64,000 nt of DNA from UBA11524 sp963590165 (lineage in GTDB: Bacteria > Bacillota > Clostridia > Christensenellales > Aristaeellaceae): contig CAVANO010000021.1 in the NCBI GenBank assembly GCA_963590165.1, forward strand, positions 98,979-162,978. Reading direction: 5' to 3'. Position numbers and translations under genes: made by a program. Position 1 is the stretch's first letter. Each line of letters starts with the position of its first letter. This document shows, in pieces, positions 33,360 through 41,558 of the stretch. The notes under the pieces were generated by a model that searched no databases, was not told the origin of the DNA, and saw only the letters and a list, made by a program, of their open reading frames with translations.

Positions 33360-34253
33360 TTATTGCAGCTGCGTGGGGCCAAAGCCCTTCGGCAGCAGAT
33401 CAGCCAACATTGCCTGCTCCGTACCGCCGTCCCATGTGACAAGCACGCGGAGTTCCGGTGCAAATTCGTTCAGCACCTGTCGGCATGCACCGCACGGCCA
33501 CGGTGCAGCAGTTTTTGCAGCAATAGCAATCGCGGTGAACTCGCGTGCACCTTCGCTGACAGCCTTTGCAAGCGCTGTTCGTTCCGCACAGATCGTCATG
33601 CCGAACGACGCATTCTCGATGTTGCAGCCCTGAAACACGCGTCCGTCCGCGCAGAGCAGTGCCGCGCCCACCGCATAGTGCGAATAGGGGGAATAGCTTC
33701 GCGTCATCGCTTGACGCGCCATGGTCAGCAGTGTTTCATCCGTCACGGACTGCGCATCGCTGTCCCGTGAAAGTCCGATAGCAGACAGGATTTTCTCCTC
33801 CATCGCGCGCATCTTCTTCTGATCGTCCGGCTCGATGTGATCATAGCCCATCAGGTGGCACAGCCCGTGCACCAGCAAAAACGCCGCCTCACGTTCCGGT
33901 GAATGGCCATACTCCGCCGCCTGCGCAAGCATATGCGGTACAGAAATAATCAGGTCGCCCAGCATGCACGCATCCGCCTCGTCATCCAGTTCGCGCTCAA
34001 TCAGGCTGTCGCATGCACCTGCCGTCTTGCCTGCCGGATAATTGATCGTCGGGAAGGACAGAACATCCGTCGCGCGGTCAATCTGCCGATACTCGCGGTT
34101 GATTTCGCGGATTGCCTCATCATCGCACAGCCGTACACACACAGCGCACGCGCGCGTAATGCCTTCTGTCCATTCGGCGCAGTCAGCCGCTGTCTGCATC
34201 AGCGTCAGGTAGCGCGGCTCAATTTCCGCGTCAAGCTGCCAGATCAGCTTCAT
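33360..34253 (-). CDS. Fusion of YbeY rRNA-maturation endoribonuclease and cytidine deaminase
   Basis: Protein of 297 residues with two complete enzymes in one chain. Residues 1 to about 155 are YbeY: 'NREYRQIDRATDVLSFP' and the zinc motif H129-GLC-H133-LMGYD-H139. Residues about 172-297 are a homotetrameric-type cytidine deaminase: substrate strand 'SYSPYSHYAVGAALL', 'NIENASFGMTICAERTA' with the catalytic Cys222/Glu224 pair, and zinc ligands Cys254 and Cys257 in PCGAC. A linker of about 15 residues joins them. In many Firmicutes ybeY, dgkA, cdd and era are separate neighbours; here dgkA is absent and the other two are fused. The start overlaps the stop of the HD-phosphohydrolase gene by four bases (ATGA). 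Confidence 0.93.
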   Translation of the reverse strand: MKLIWQLDAEIEPRYLTLMQTAADCAEWTEGITRACAVCVRLCDDEAIREINREYRQIDRATDVLSFPTINYPAGKTAGACDSLIERELDDEADACMLGDLIISVPHMLAQAAEYGHSPEREAAFLLVHGLCHLMGYDHIEPDDQKKMRAMEEKILSAIGLSRDSDAQSVTDETLLTMARQAMTRSYSPYSHYAVGAALLCADGRVFQGCNIENASFGMTICAERTALAKAVSEGAREFTAIAIAAKTAAPWPCGACRQVLNEFAPELRVLVTWDGGTEQAMLADLLPKGFGPTQLQ

Positions 34254-36559
34254 TCCTTTTCCTCGCTTTCTTGCGTTTCAGGATTATCCGTCGCTTCAGC
34301 GGACACAGCTTCTGTTTCAGCAGGTTCTGCCGGCTGCTTTTCCTGCTTGAGCTGTTTCGTTTCCTTCTCCGCTTCCTTTTCAGCCTTCACAAGCGGCCGT
34401 GACGGCACATTCACTGTCGGATACTCGATGCGTTCATGGAACACGCCGTTAAGTACCTTACAGAATGCCTCGCAGATGGCATCGATATCACGCAGCGTCA
34501 GCGGCGAATTGCTCAGCTGACCATCCTCGAGCTTGCCGCGGACAAGCCGCTCGATAAACTGCTCAATCGCCTTGGGCGTTGGGTCAGGAATGGAACGCAC
34601 AGCAGCCTCCACCGTATCCGCCAGCATGATGACAGCGCTTTCCTTCGTCGTCGGACGCTGACCGTCATAGCGGAAATCGGAGATGTCAACCGGCTTGCCG
34701 TCCGCCATCTGCAGTGCCTTGTGATAGAAGAACATCACAGGCGTATCGCCATGGTGTTCCATGATAATCGTCTGGATTTCGCGCGGCAGATGATACTTCT
34801 GTGCCAGCAAAAGTCCGTCATGCGTATGCGCCGTCACGATAGCGGCAGACACATACGGATCGGTGCGGTCGTGCGGATTCTCGCCCATCTGATTTTCCTT
34901 GAAATACAGCGGGCGCTTGAGCTTGCCGATGTCATGGAAATACGCGCCTGTGCGTGCAAGCAGCGGATTCGCGCCGATTTTCTCTGCAGCAGCCTCTGCC
35001 AAATTTGCAACGATAATCGCGTGATGATACGTGCCGGGCGCTTCAAGCAGCAGCCTTCTCAGCAACGGCTGATTCGGGTTCGCCAGTTCAAGCAGCTTGC
35101 TGGGCGTTGCCAGATTGAACGCCGCCTCAAACACCGGCTGGAAGCCCACGGCAATCAAACCGCTTAGAATGCCGCCAGCCACTGACCAGACCGCGTTATC
35201 CACCGCGCTGGACAAGTCGCTGGACGTCATCAGCCCGACGGACAGGATGACAAGCATATTCACCGCCGCTGCAATCACGCCGGCGATTACCATACGCACG
35301 CGCTGCGGCTTATCCTTGAGGAAGCGCACCACAACCACGCCGGACACAATGCCGCTCATCATCAGATGCACCATTTCGGATGAATACGTATTGGAACTGC
35401 CTGCGCTCAAACCGGACACCAGCAGCGCCATTGTGAACGCTGCCGCCAGTCCAACGCGGGCATTAAGCAACGTCGTCAGAAGCATCGCCGCCAGCACAAC
35501 CGGTGCCAGATACACATTGAACAGCTTCACCGCAATGACGCACAGTCCTTCGCACAGCACCAGCACGACCATAATCACGCTGGTCTTGCACACATCGGAC
35601 AGCACCTCGCGCGAAAGAATCAGCAGCAGCAGGCACATCACCGTCATTGCCAGCAGGACAACCAGCAGCGCACCGAGATAGATATCCCAGTCGACCTGCG
35701 CCGTATCCAGCAAGCCAAGTGCTTCAAGCATCGCCACCTGATTTGCCTGCGCCACCTCACCCTCACGGATGATGTTCTGCCCCTGCAGGTACACAACCGG
35801 CTCAACCTGGGCAGCTGCCTCCTCCTGCGCCTGCGCCGTCAATTCCTGGTCGATCACCATGTTCGGTCGGATACAGTGATTCAGCACAACCGGCACGATG
35901 TTCTGCATCAGCGACGTCTCCACGCGATAGCCCGCAATCTGCCGGATGGTAGAGATAGACTGGCTGACCTGCCCTTCGCGAATGGTTGTGTTCAGCGCAC
36001 TTTCCACCGCAAGGCGGACAGTCGAAACCATCGTATCGAAATTCTCCGTGCTTGCGCGCAGAAGAACGGTCGCCTGATAGCGCGTCAGCGTCACCAACGT
36101 AACCTGTGCCAGCGCATAGTCCACCTCTTCTGTCGTGAAGGTCGTCAGATTTGTCGCCGTTGCCGCTTCATCAGATGATTCGCTGCGCAGTGTCAACCCA
36201 TACTGCTGCACAACGCGAAGTTCACGGAACGTTGCGTCCAAATCGCTGAGCACTTCTTCGGTCGTGCCCTCCTGAAAGTGATAGGTGGGTTCAACCTTCG
36301 CGGCAGCCTCTTTGCGCCGAGCTTCCGTCGTGACGGTGTCCTCGATATCTTTCGTCGCCGTAATGGTCTGATGCGAAATGCTGCCGACAGACAGGCTGTA
36401 GCGTTGCGGCGCGCAGGAGGCGCAGAACATCGCCAGTAGCAGAAGCGTTCCTACTGCATAAATCAGCACACACTTTGCGCTTGTGCTTTGCAGCCATGTG
36501 GCAAAGCTGCGCAGAACCGGCTTGCGCTGCTTTCTGCCATCACCTTTCACCTTGCGCAT
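34250..36559 (-). CDS. 7TM-HD family membrane phosphohydrolase (PgpH-like)
   Basis: Protein of 769 residues: one N-terminal helix, an extracytoplasmic domain of about 240 residues, seven membrane helices (about 290-480) and a cytoplasmic HD domain. The HD motif residues are visible in 'PGTYHHAIIVANLAEAA', 'YFHDIGKLKRP' and 'VTAHTHDGLLLAQKY'. This is the architecture of PgpH of Listeria, a c-di-AMP phosphodiesterase. A Glu/Lys-rich tail of about 50 residues closes the protein. Its place between phoH and ybeY is conserved in Firmicutes. A role in c-di-AMP turnover is by family; the tail is probably unstructured. Confidence 0.94.
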   Translation of the reverse strand: MRKVKGDGRKQRKPVLRSFATWLQSTSAKCVLIYAVGTLLLLAMFCASCAPQRYSLSVGSISHQTITATKDIEDTVTTEARRKEAAAKVEPTYHFQEGTTEEVLSDLDATFRELRVVQQYGLTLRSESSDEAATATNLTTFTTEEVDYALAQVTLVTLTRYQATVLLRASTENFDTMVSTVRLAVESALNTTIREGQVSQSISTIRQIAGYRVETSLMQNIVPVVLNHCIRPNMVIDQELTAQAQEEAAAQVEPVVYLQGQNIIREGEVAQANQVAMLEALGLLDTAQVDWDIYLGALLVVLLAMTVMCLLLLILSREVLSDVCKTSVIMVVLVLCEGLCVIAVKLFNVYLAPVVLAAMLLTTLLNARVGLAAAFTMALLVSGLSAGSSNTYSSEMVHLMMSGIVSGVVVVRFLKDKPQRVRMVIAGVIAAAVNMLVILSVGLMTSSDLSSAVDNAVWSVAGGILSGLIAVGFQPVFEAAFNLATPSKLLELANPNQPLLRRLLLEAPGTYHHAIIVANLAEAAAEKIGANPLLARTGAYFHDIGKLKRPLYFKENQMGENPHDRTDPYVSAAIVTAHTHDGLLLAQKYHLPREIQTIIMEHHGDTPVMFFYHKALQMADGKPVDISDFRYDGQRPTTKESAVIMLADTVEAAVRSIPDPTPKAIEQFIERLVRGKLEDGQLSNSPLTLRDIDAICEAFCKVLNGVFHERIEYPTVNVPSRPLVKAEKEAEKETKQLKQEKQPAEPAETEAVSAEATDNPETQESEEKE

Positions 36560-36592
36560 AAAACTCTCTCCTCCTAAATCAGAAACGGAGAA

Positions 36593-37609
36593 TTATCCTT
36601 TTTGCTGCGCTTTTTTCTCCGCTTCCTGTTTATAGTAGGCATCATAAGCCTGGACAATCTGCTGTACCAGTTCATGGCGGACAACGTCCTTGTGTGTGAG
36701 CTCCACCATGCCGATTTCCGGAATGCCCTTCAGGATATCGACTGCCTCCGCCAGACCGGATTTCTTGCCGTAGGGCAGGTCGGTCTGCGTGATATCGCCC
36801 GTCACGACCGCTTTGCTATGAAAGCCGAGGCGCGTCAGAAACATCTTCATCTGCTCGGAAGTCGTATTCTGCGCCTCATCAAGGATGATAAAGGAATCTG
36901 AGAGCGTGCGTCCGCGCATGTACGCCAGCGGTGCCACCTCAACCACGCCGCGCTCCAGCAGCCGCTGATAGCTGTCCACACCCATGAAGTCATAGAGCGC
37001 ATCATAGAGCGGTCGCAGGTACGGGTCAACCTTCTGCGTCAGGTCACCCGGCAGGAAGCCAAGCTTTTCGCCTGCCTCCACCGCCGGACGCGTCAGCACG
37101 ATGCGTTCCACTTCCTTGTTCTTGAGCGCAACGACCGCCAGCGCCATCGCCAGATACGTCTTGCCCGTGCCGGCAGGACCGACCGCAAAAGTCAGGTCAT
37201 GGTCGCGGATTGCCTGCACGTATTCCTGCTGACCGAGCGTCTTGCAGCGAATTTGCTTGCCGCGGTGCGTGATGGCAACCACAGAGCGAAGGATTTCATC
37301 GATGCGGTCGACATCGCCCTCGCGTGCCAGCGCCACGGCGTACCGAATGCGTGCCCGATCCACCAGTTCGCCGCGCCGGATCATTTCCAGCAGCTTGACG
37401 ATCACGCTTTCCGCCAGCGCTGCATCTTCCTCCTCGCCCGTGATGTTCAGCTCCGACTCGCGCAGGCTCACATGAACGCCGCATTCCATCTCCAGCAGTG
37501 CGACATTCTGGTCATTCATCCCGAAGAGCGACATATACGCGTCCATGGTATCGAGCGTCAGCGGGATCTTCTTTGTTCCTGTCAAAAGGGCTTTCCTTCT
37601 TTCTTTCAT
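36593..37609 (-). CDS. PhoH family ATPase
   Basis: Protein of 338 residues. An N-terminal KH-like part of about 110 residues precedes the PhoH P-loop domain with Walker A 'GPAGTGKTYLAM', Walker B 'FIILDEAQNTT' and the sensor 'VVTGDITQTDLP'. PhoH/YbeZ acts with YbeY in RNA metabolism, matching the gene order here. The ATG at 37609 has a weak GGGA upstream; an in-frame TTG at 37585 has GAAGG 9 bases upstream and may be the real start, which would shorten the protein by eight residues. It is first in a transcript that probably runs to sdaAA. Confidence 0.93.
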   Translation of the reverse strand: MKERRKALLTGTKKIPLTLDTMDAYMSLFGMNDQNVALLEMECGVHVSLRESELNITGEEEDAALAESVIVKLLEMIRRGELVDRARIRYAVALAREGDVDRIDEILRSVVAITHRGKQIRCKTLGQQEYVQAIRDHDLTFAVGPAGTGKTYLAMALAVVALKNKEVERIVLTRPAVEAGEKLGFLPGDLTQKVDPYLRPLYDALYDFMGVDSYQRLLERGVVEVAPLAYMRGRTLSDSFIILDEAQNTTSEQMKMFLTRLGFHSKAVVTGDITQTDLPYGKKSGLAEAVDILKGIPEIGMVELTHKDVVRHELVQQIVQAYDAYYKQEAEKKAQQKG

Positions 37610-37690
37610 TGCCGTCCCGACAGCATCAGCAAAGGCGCCGAACCTGCGGGAGAGGATGCTGCTTGCTCTCCAAACAGTATCTCGTATTCT

Positions 37691-37719
37691 ATCATACTAC
37701 AATTTGTCTTTCGGGTCAA
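37691..37719 (-). promoter_or_regulatory. Promoter of the phoH-to-sdaAA operon
   Basis: Minus-strand TTGACC (37714-37719), 17-bp spacer, TATGAT (37691-37696), about 80 bases before phoH. The leader in between shows no clear riboswitch. Confidence 0.82.
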
Positions 37720-37730
37720 TAAAAAACCAT

Positions 37731-37758
37731 TTGCGTTTACGCGATTTGATGGTATAAT
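37731..37758 (+). promoter_or_regulatory. Promoter of the mreB-type gene
   Basis: TTGCGT (37731-37736), 16-bp spacer, TATAAT (37753-37758); the leader is about 90 bases. Its -35 box lies 12 bp from that of the divergent phoH promoter, so the two may compete for polymerase. Confidence 0.72.
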
Positions 37759-37852
37759 AAGGAGCGCAGTGTATTCAGTCTGTGTCGCGGTCAGCCATGT
37801 TCGCGGCCATTTTGAGCGCACATATGCACAAAAACTGGCAGGTGGTTTGACA

Positions 37853-38890
37853 ATGGCTCAGCTGAATGATTTAGGCATTGACCTTGGAACTTCCAACGTA
37901 CTCATCTATCAAAAGGGCAAGGGCATCGTGCTCCGCCATCCGGCGGTGGTTTCCATTGAGCGCTCCACCAAGAAGGTGCTCGCTGTCGGCGACGATGCAT
38001 ACAAGATGATCGGCCGCACACCCGGCAATATTCTCGCCATTCGTCCGCTCAAGCAGGGCACGATTGCCGACTTCGAGCTGACGAACGCCATGTTGCGCGT
38101 CTTTCTCGGCAGTGTGCTGGAAAAGCGTGTTTTCTCCGGTCCTCGCGTTGTCATGAGCGTCCCCTCCGGCGTCACAGAAACGGAAAAGCAGTCGCTCATC
38201 AACATTTTGCTCGATGCCGGCGTCAAGCGCACTTATCTGCTGGATCGTCCGCTGGCGGCCGCCATCGGTGCAGGCATTGACGTCACCATGCGTTTCGGAC
38301 GGATGATTGTCGACATGGGAGCCGGCATTACGGATATCGCCGTCATTTCCGAGGGCGAAATCGTGCAGGCAACCAGAACTTTCTATGCCGGCGACTATTT
38401 CGATGACGCCATTATCCGCTATATCCGCAAGAAATACAGCCTGCTCATCGGCGAAAAGACTGCCGAGCAGGTCAAAATCAATATCGGCACCGCCATGCCG
38501 CCGGAAAGCGACGATGTTGACCTGTCGATGACCGTCGTCGGACGCCATCAGCTTTCCGGACTGCCGCGCACGCAGGAGATTCGCGCAAGTGAAATCTATG
38601 AGGCACTCAAGGATCCGGTCTCCGCGCTCATCGGGTGCATTCAGGATGTGCTCGTGCGCACACCGCCTCAGCTTGCCGCCGATATTTTCGATGACGGCAT
38701 CGTGCTGACCGGCGGTGCTGCCGGTGTTGCTCGGCTCGCTGATGCCGTCTACAGCGTGCTGCATATTCCCTGCGGCATCGCGGACGATCCGCAGACAAGC
38801 GTTGTCCTCGGCTGCGGTAAGGCAGTCGAAAACACTGCCCTGTTCAGCGCGATGATGGACGATGGACGCAAGGGGTTCAAGAGATTATAA
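37853..38890 (+). CDS. mreB: MreB/Mbl-family actin-like protein
   Basis: Protein of 345 residues with the actin-fold signature: 'IDLGTSNVLIYQKGKGIVL' (phosphate 1), 'FGRMIVDMGAGITDIAVIS' (phosphate 2) and 'GIVLTGGAAGVARLADAV' (adenosine). It guides cell-wall synthesis along the cell. The ATG at 37853 has AGGTGG upstream and gives the normal family N-terminus. No mreC or mreD follows, so this is a stand-alone paralogue (Mbl or MreBH-like) or the only copy outside its usual operon; 'VPSGVTETEK' and 'LLDRPLAAAIGAG' match all MreB paralogues and do not decide. Confidence 0.92.
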   Translation: MAQLNDLGIDLGTSNVLIYQKGKGIVLRHPAVVSIERSTKKVLAVGDDAYKMIGRTPGNILAIRPLKQGTIADFELTNAMLRVFLGSVLEKRVFSGPRVVMSVPSGVTETEKQSLINILLDAGVKRTYLLDRPLAAAIGAGIDVTMRFGRMIVDMGAGITDIAVISEGEIVQATRTFYAGDYFDDAIIRYIRKKYSLLIGEKTAEQVKINIGTAMPPESDDVDLSMTVVGRHQLSGLPRTQEIRASEIYEALKDPVSALIGCIQDVLVRTPPQLAADIFDDGIVLTGGAAGVARLADAVYSVLHIPCGIADDPQTSVVLGCGKAVENTALFSAMMDDGRKGFKRL

Positions 38891-38891
38891 A

Positions 38892-38944
38892 AAATAAGGG
38901 GCTGCTGCATTTTGCCGACTTCGGCATGCATCAGTCCCCTTTTT
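38892..38944 (+). terminator. Bidirectional terminator between mreB and the ANTAR gene
   Basis: AAGGGGCTG pairs with CAGTCCCCTT, with a second internal hairpin GCCGACTTCGGC, followed by TTTTT. The minus-strand A/T flank (AAAATAAG) gives only a short U tract for the glutamine operon. Confidence 0.75.
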
Positions 38945-38946
38945 AT

Positions 38947-39519
38947 TCACATTTCATACTGCGCAAGGATGTTCTGCGCGACAGCCATTCTCGTCAGCCG
39001 CAGATCCATCGCCTGCTTCTCGATATAACGGTGTGCCTGTTCCTCTGTCAGGCTCTGATGCTGGATCAGCAGGCATTTCGCCCGGTCAATCACGCGGATT
39101 TCTGCAAGTTTCTTCTCCAGCTTCGTCTTTTCGGCGCAGACCTTCAGCAGACGGCTTCGTGATGCCGCCGCACAGTGCATCGCCTGATCGAACATCGGGC
39201 GCGCAACCGGCTTGGCTACCACCAGCACGCCGTCGCCTTCCAGCCGTTCCTGAACAGCATCCGCCAGTTCCGCCTTGACGAGCAGAAGCACGCCAGCAGA
39301 CGTCCTGTCCGCCGCATCAATCGCCAAATCAATGCCGCTTTCATCATTCAGCGGCGTATTGATCACGATGAACGCCCAGTCACGCTCGCCCAACAGCCGG
39401 CGTGTCTCCGCGCCGCTCTGCGCGATTTGAACGGAATCCGCCTTTCCGGGCGGAAGCAGGGTTTGCAGCAACTGCCGACCCTTTTCGGTGCTGCCTGCGA
39501 GCAGAATTTGTTCCTGCAT
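38947..39519 (-). CDS. ANTAR-domain RNA-binding antitermination regulator
   Basis: Protein of 190 residues: a receiver-like N-terminal domain (1 to about 120), a coiled-coil linker and a C-terminal ANTAR domain (about 130-185, 'RVIDRAKCLLIQHQSLTEEQAHRYIEKQ' in parts). ANTAR proteins bind tandem hexaloop hairpins in nascent RNA and block terminators. The usual phospho-Asp is Asn in 'FIVINTPLND', so the receiver is probably a pseudo-receiver controlled by protein contact rather than phosphorylation. The ATG at 39519 has GGGGAGG 7 bases upstream; an ATG at 39525 abuts that site. It is the last gene of the glutamate synthase-glutamine synthetase operon, whose leader carries matching RNA hairpins. 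A glnA-linked ANTAR regulator is known in Clostridium saccharobutylicum. Confidence 0.9.
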   Translation of the reverse strand: MQEQILLAGSTEKGRQLLQTLLPPGKADSVQIAQSGAETRRLLGERDWAFIVINTPLNDESGIDLAIDAADRTSAGVLLLVKAELADAVQERLEGDGVLVVAKPVARPMFDQAMHCAAASRSRLLKVCAEKTKLEKKLAEIRVIDRAKCLLIQHQSLTEEQAHRYIEKQAMDLRLTRMAVAQNILAQYEM

Positions 39520-39540
39520 GCACATGCCTCCCCGCTCTGC

Positions 39541-40809
39541 TCAGATGGTGCGAAGGTGCAGCTGATACACGGCATTTGCATCCGCTTCATAACGTGCCGC
39601 TGTCTTCCGCTTTTCCTCCAGATATGCCTCGATGACGCTTTCCGGCAGTACCTCTTTGATAAAGCTGCTCTTTGACGCCAGTGCGATCGCTTCCTCGAGA
39701 TTGTCAGGCAGCTCACCGGAGTCCTTCAGCGGCTCCTGCAGTGGTGTCACCTCGGTGATGCCTTCCATTGCTGCCGCCAGCACCAGCGCGAACGCCAGAT
39801 ATGGATTGCACGCCGGGTCAGGCGAACGCAGTTCCATGCGCCCTGCGCCGGGCTCTGCCGCCGGAATACGGACAAGCTGACTGCGATTGCCGAACGACCA
39901 GTTGATGCGTTTCGGTGCCTCACAGCATCCCAGCCGCTGATAGCTCGACGGCAGCGGATTGAGGAACAGGCTGATTTCGCGGATGCGGCTGAGGATGCCA
40001 GCGATGGCATGCTGCGCATCGTTCGAGAGCTTTCCGTTCTCCTGCGCGAAGATATTCACGCCGCCGCGCTCGATGGACAGGTTGATATGCAGCCCGTTGC
40101 CGCTCTCGTCACGCAGAGGCTTCGGCATGAAAGACGCACACAGCCCATACTGATTCGCAATCGTCCGCACCGTCGTCTTAAAGGACATGGCATGATCTGC
40201 CGCCGTCAGCGCCCCTGCATAGTGGAAGTCAATCTCATTCTGACCAGGTCCCTGCTCATGATGGCTGCTTTCGGGCGTGATGTTCATGTTCTCCAGCGTC
40301 AGGCAGATGTCACGGCGTACATTTTCGCCCTTATCCAGCGGTGAAACATCCATATATCCCGCCCGATCCTGCGGCTGAAGCGTTATGTTGCCAACCTCAT
40401 CCGCCTGAAAGAGATAGAATTCGTACTCCGTGCCGATGCGGAACGTCAGTCCGAGTGCACGCGCCTTTTCGACCTGCCGACGGAGGATTTCGCGGCTGTA
40501 GCCTTCAAATGGCTTGCCATCCGGCGTCAGGCAGTCGCACATCATCCGCGCGACGCGACCCGTCTGCGGGCGCCATGGCAGCAGCGTGATGGTCTTCGGA
40601 TCAGGGCGAAGGAACAGCTCGCTGTGCGAAATGTCGCAGAAGCCCTTGACCGCCGATGCGTCAAACGACACGCTGCCGCTCAGCGCCCGATGCAGCTGCG
40701 TGGGCATGATGGAGATATTCTTCAGCGTACCAAAGAGGTCAACAAACGCCAAACGAATGAATTTGACATCATTTTCCTCAACAAACTCAAGCACTTCCTG
40801 CTCAGTCAT
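39541..40809 (-). CDS. glnA: Glutamine synthetase (type I)
   Basis: Protein of 422 residues that makes glutamine from glutamate, ammonia and ATP. Metal and substrate ligands are visible in 'RIGTEYEFYLF', 'SSHHEQGPGQNEIDFHY', 'NGLHINLSIE', 'NRSQLVRIPA' and 'RMELRSPDPACNPYLA'. The short length and lack of the adenylylation Tyr segment place it with GSI-alpha-like enzymes of Firmicutes, which are not adenylylated. It sits 23 bp after the GXGXG subunit and 21 bp before the ANTAR gene, so the operon holds the whole GS-GOGAT cycle. Confidence 0.96.
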   Translation of the reverse strand: MTEQEVLEFVEENDVKFIRLAFVDLFGTLKNISIMPTQLHRALSGSVSFDASAVKGFCDISHSELFLRPDPKTITLLPWRPQTGRVARMMCDCLTPDGKPFEGYSREILRRQVEKARALGLTFRIGTEYEFYLFQADEVGNITLQPQDRAGYMDVSPLDKGENVRRDICLTLENMNITPESSHHEQGPGQNEIDFHYAGALTAADHAMSFKTTVRTIANQYGLCASFMPKPLRDESGNGLHINLSIERGGVNIFAQENGKLSNDAQHAIAGILSRIREISLFLNPLPSSYQRLGCCEAPKRINWSFGNRSQLVRIPAAEPGAGRMELRSPDPACNPYLAFALVLAAAMEGITEVTPLQEPLKDSGELPDNLEEAIALASKSSFIKEVLPESVIEAYLEEKRKTAARYEADANAVYQLHLRTI

Positions 40810-40832
40810 GTTCTTCCTCCCCGACCCTTCTG

Positions 40833-41558
40833 TTAATTGGTCACATACATGGAACGATACGGATTCGCGCTGTCCGGCACAAGCACCACGAAGCGGTCGG
40901 ACAGAATTTCATCTGCATTCTTGCCGAATTTCTCGGCGAAACGGCGGATGTACGGTGCAATTTCCGCCTTCTCCTCGTCCGTCGCCTCATGCGACAGCAC
41001 CTGCTGCGGAATATCAAACGGCATGTCACATTCCGTGCGCAGGAAGATTTTGCCGCCGTGCATGCCCGCCGCCGGGAATCGCCCGACAGGTGCATGATCT
41101 GTCGTTTTCAGTCCCAACACGACAATGTATCCGCCTGCCTGATATTCGCCGAGGAACGAGCCTGCCTCGCCGCCGACCACCAGCACCGGAATGTGCGTCT
41201 GATACGCCTTCATGTGGATGCCGGCACGGTAACCGACATTTCCCTCAATGAAGATGGAGCCGCCGCGCATCGCGTAGCCCGTCGCATCGCCGCAATTGCC
41301 GTGGATGGTCAGCGTGCCGCTATTCATGGTGTCTCCGGTCGCGTCCTGCGCGTTGCTGAACACCTCGACATCGCAGCCGTCCAGATAGCAGCACAGTGCG
41401 TTGCCGGGAATGCCGTGAATCGTGACGCTTTTACCGGAGAGTCCAGAGCAAATATAACGCTGTCCGCAGACATTGTCAAGCTCGATTTCGCTTGCCTGAC
41501 ATGCATTGATTTCCTCGTTCAGTTCCCGAAAATTCTTGTCGCCTGCAACGATTCTCAC
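40833..41558 (-). CDS. Glutamate synthase GXGXG (alpha C-terminal) subunit
   Basis: Protein of 241 residues made only of the right-handed beta-helix GXGXG domain that closes the large chain of standard glutamate synthases. Repeats such as 'SGKSVTIHGIPGNAL', 'SGTLTIHGNCGDATGYAMRGG' (parts) and 'GGSIFIEGNVGYRAGIHM' show the fold. In archaeal-type split enzymes this domain is a separate polypeptide bridging the amidotransferase and FMN subunits. The start is GTG, overlapping the stop of the preceding gene by four bases (GTGA). Confidence 0.93.
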   Translation of the reverse strand: MRIVAGDKNFRELNEEINACQASEIELDNVCGQRYICSGLSGKSVTIHGIPGNALCCYLDGCDVEVFSNAQDATGDTMNSGTLTIHGNCGDATGYAMRGGSIFIEGNVGYRAGIHMKAYQTHIPVLVVGGEAGSFLGEYQAGGYIVVLGLKTTDHAPVGRFPAAGMHGGKIFLRTECDMPFDIPQQVLSHEATDEEKAEIAPYIRRFAEKFGKNADEILSDRFVVLVPDSANPYRSMYVTN

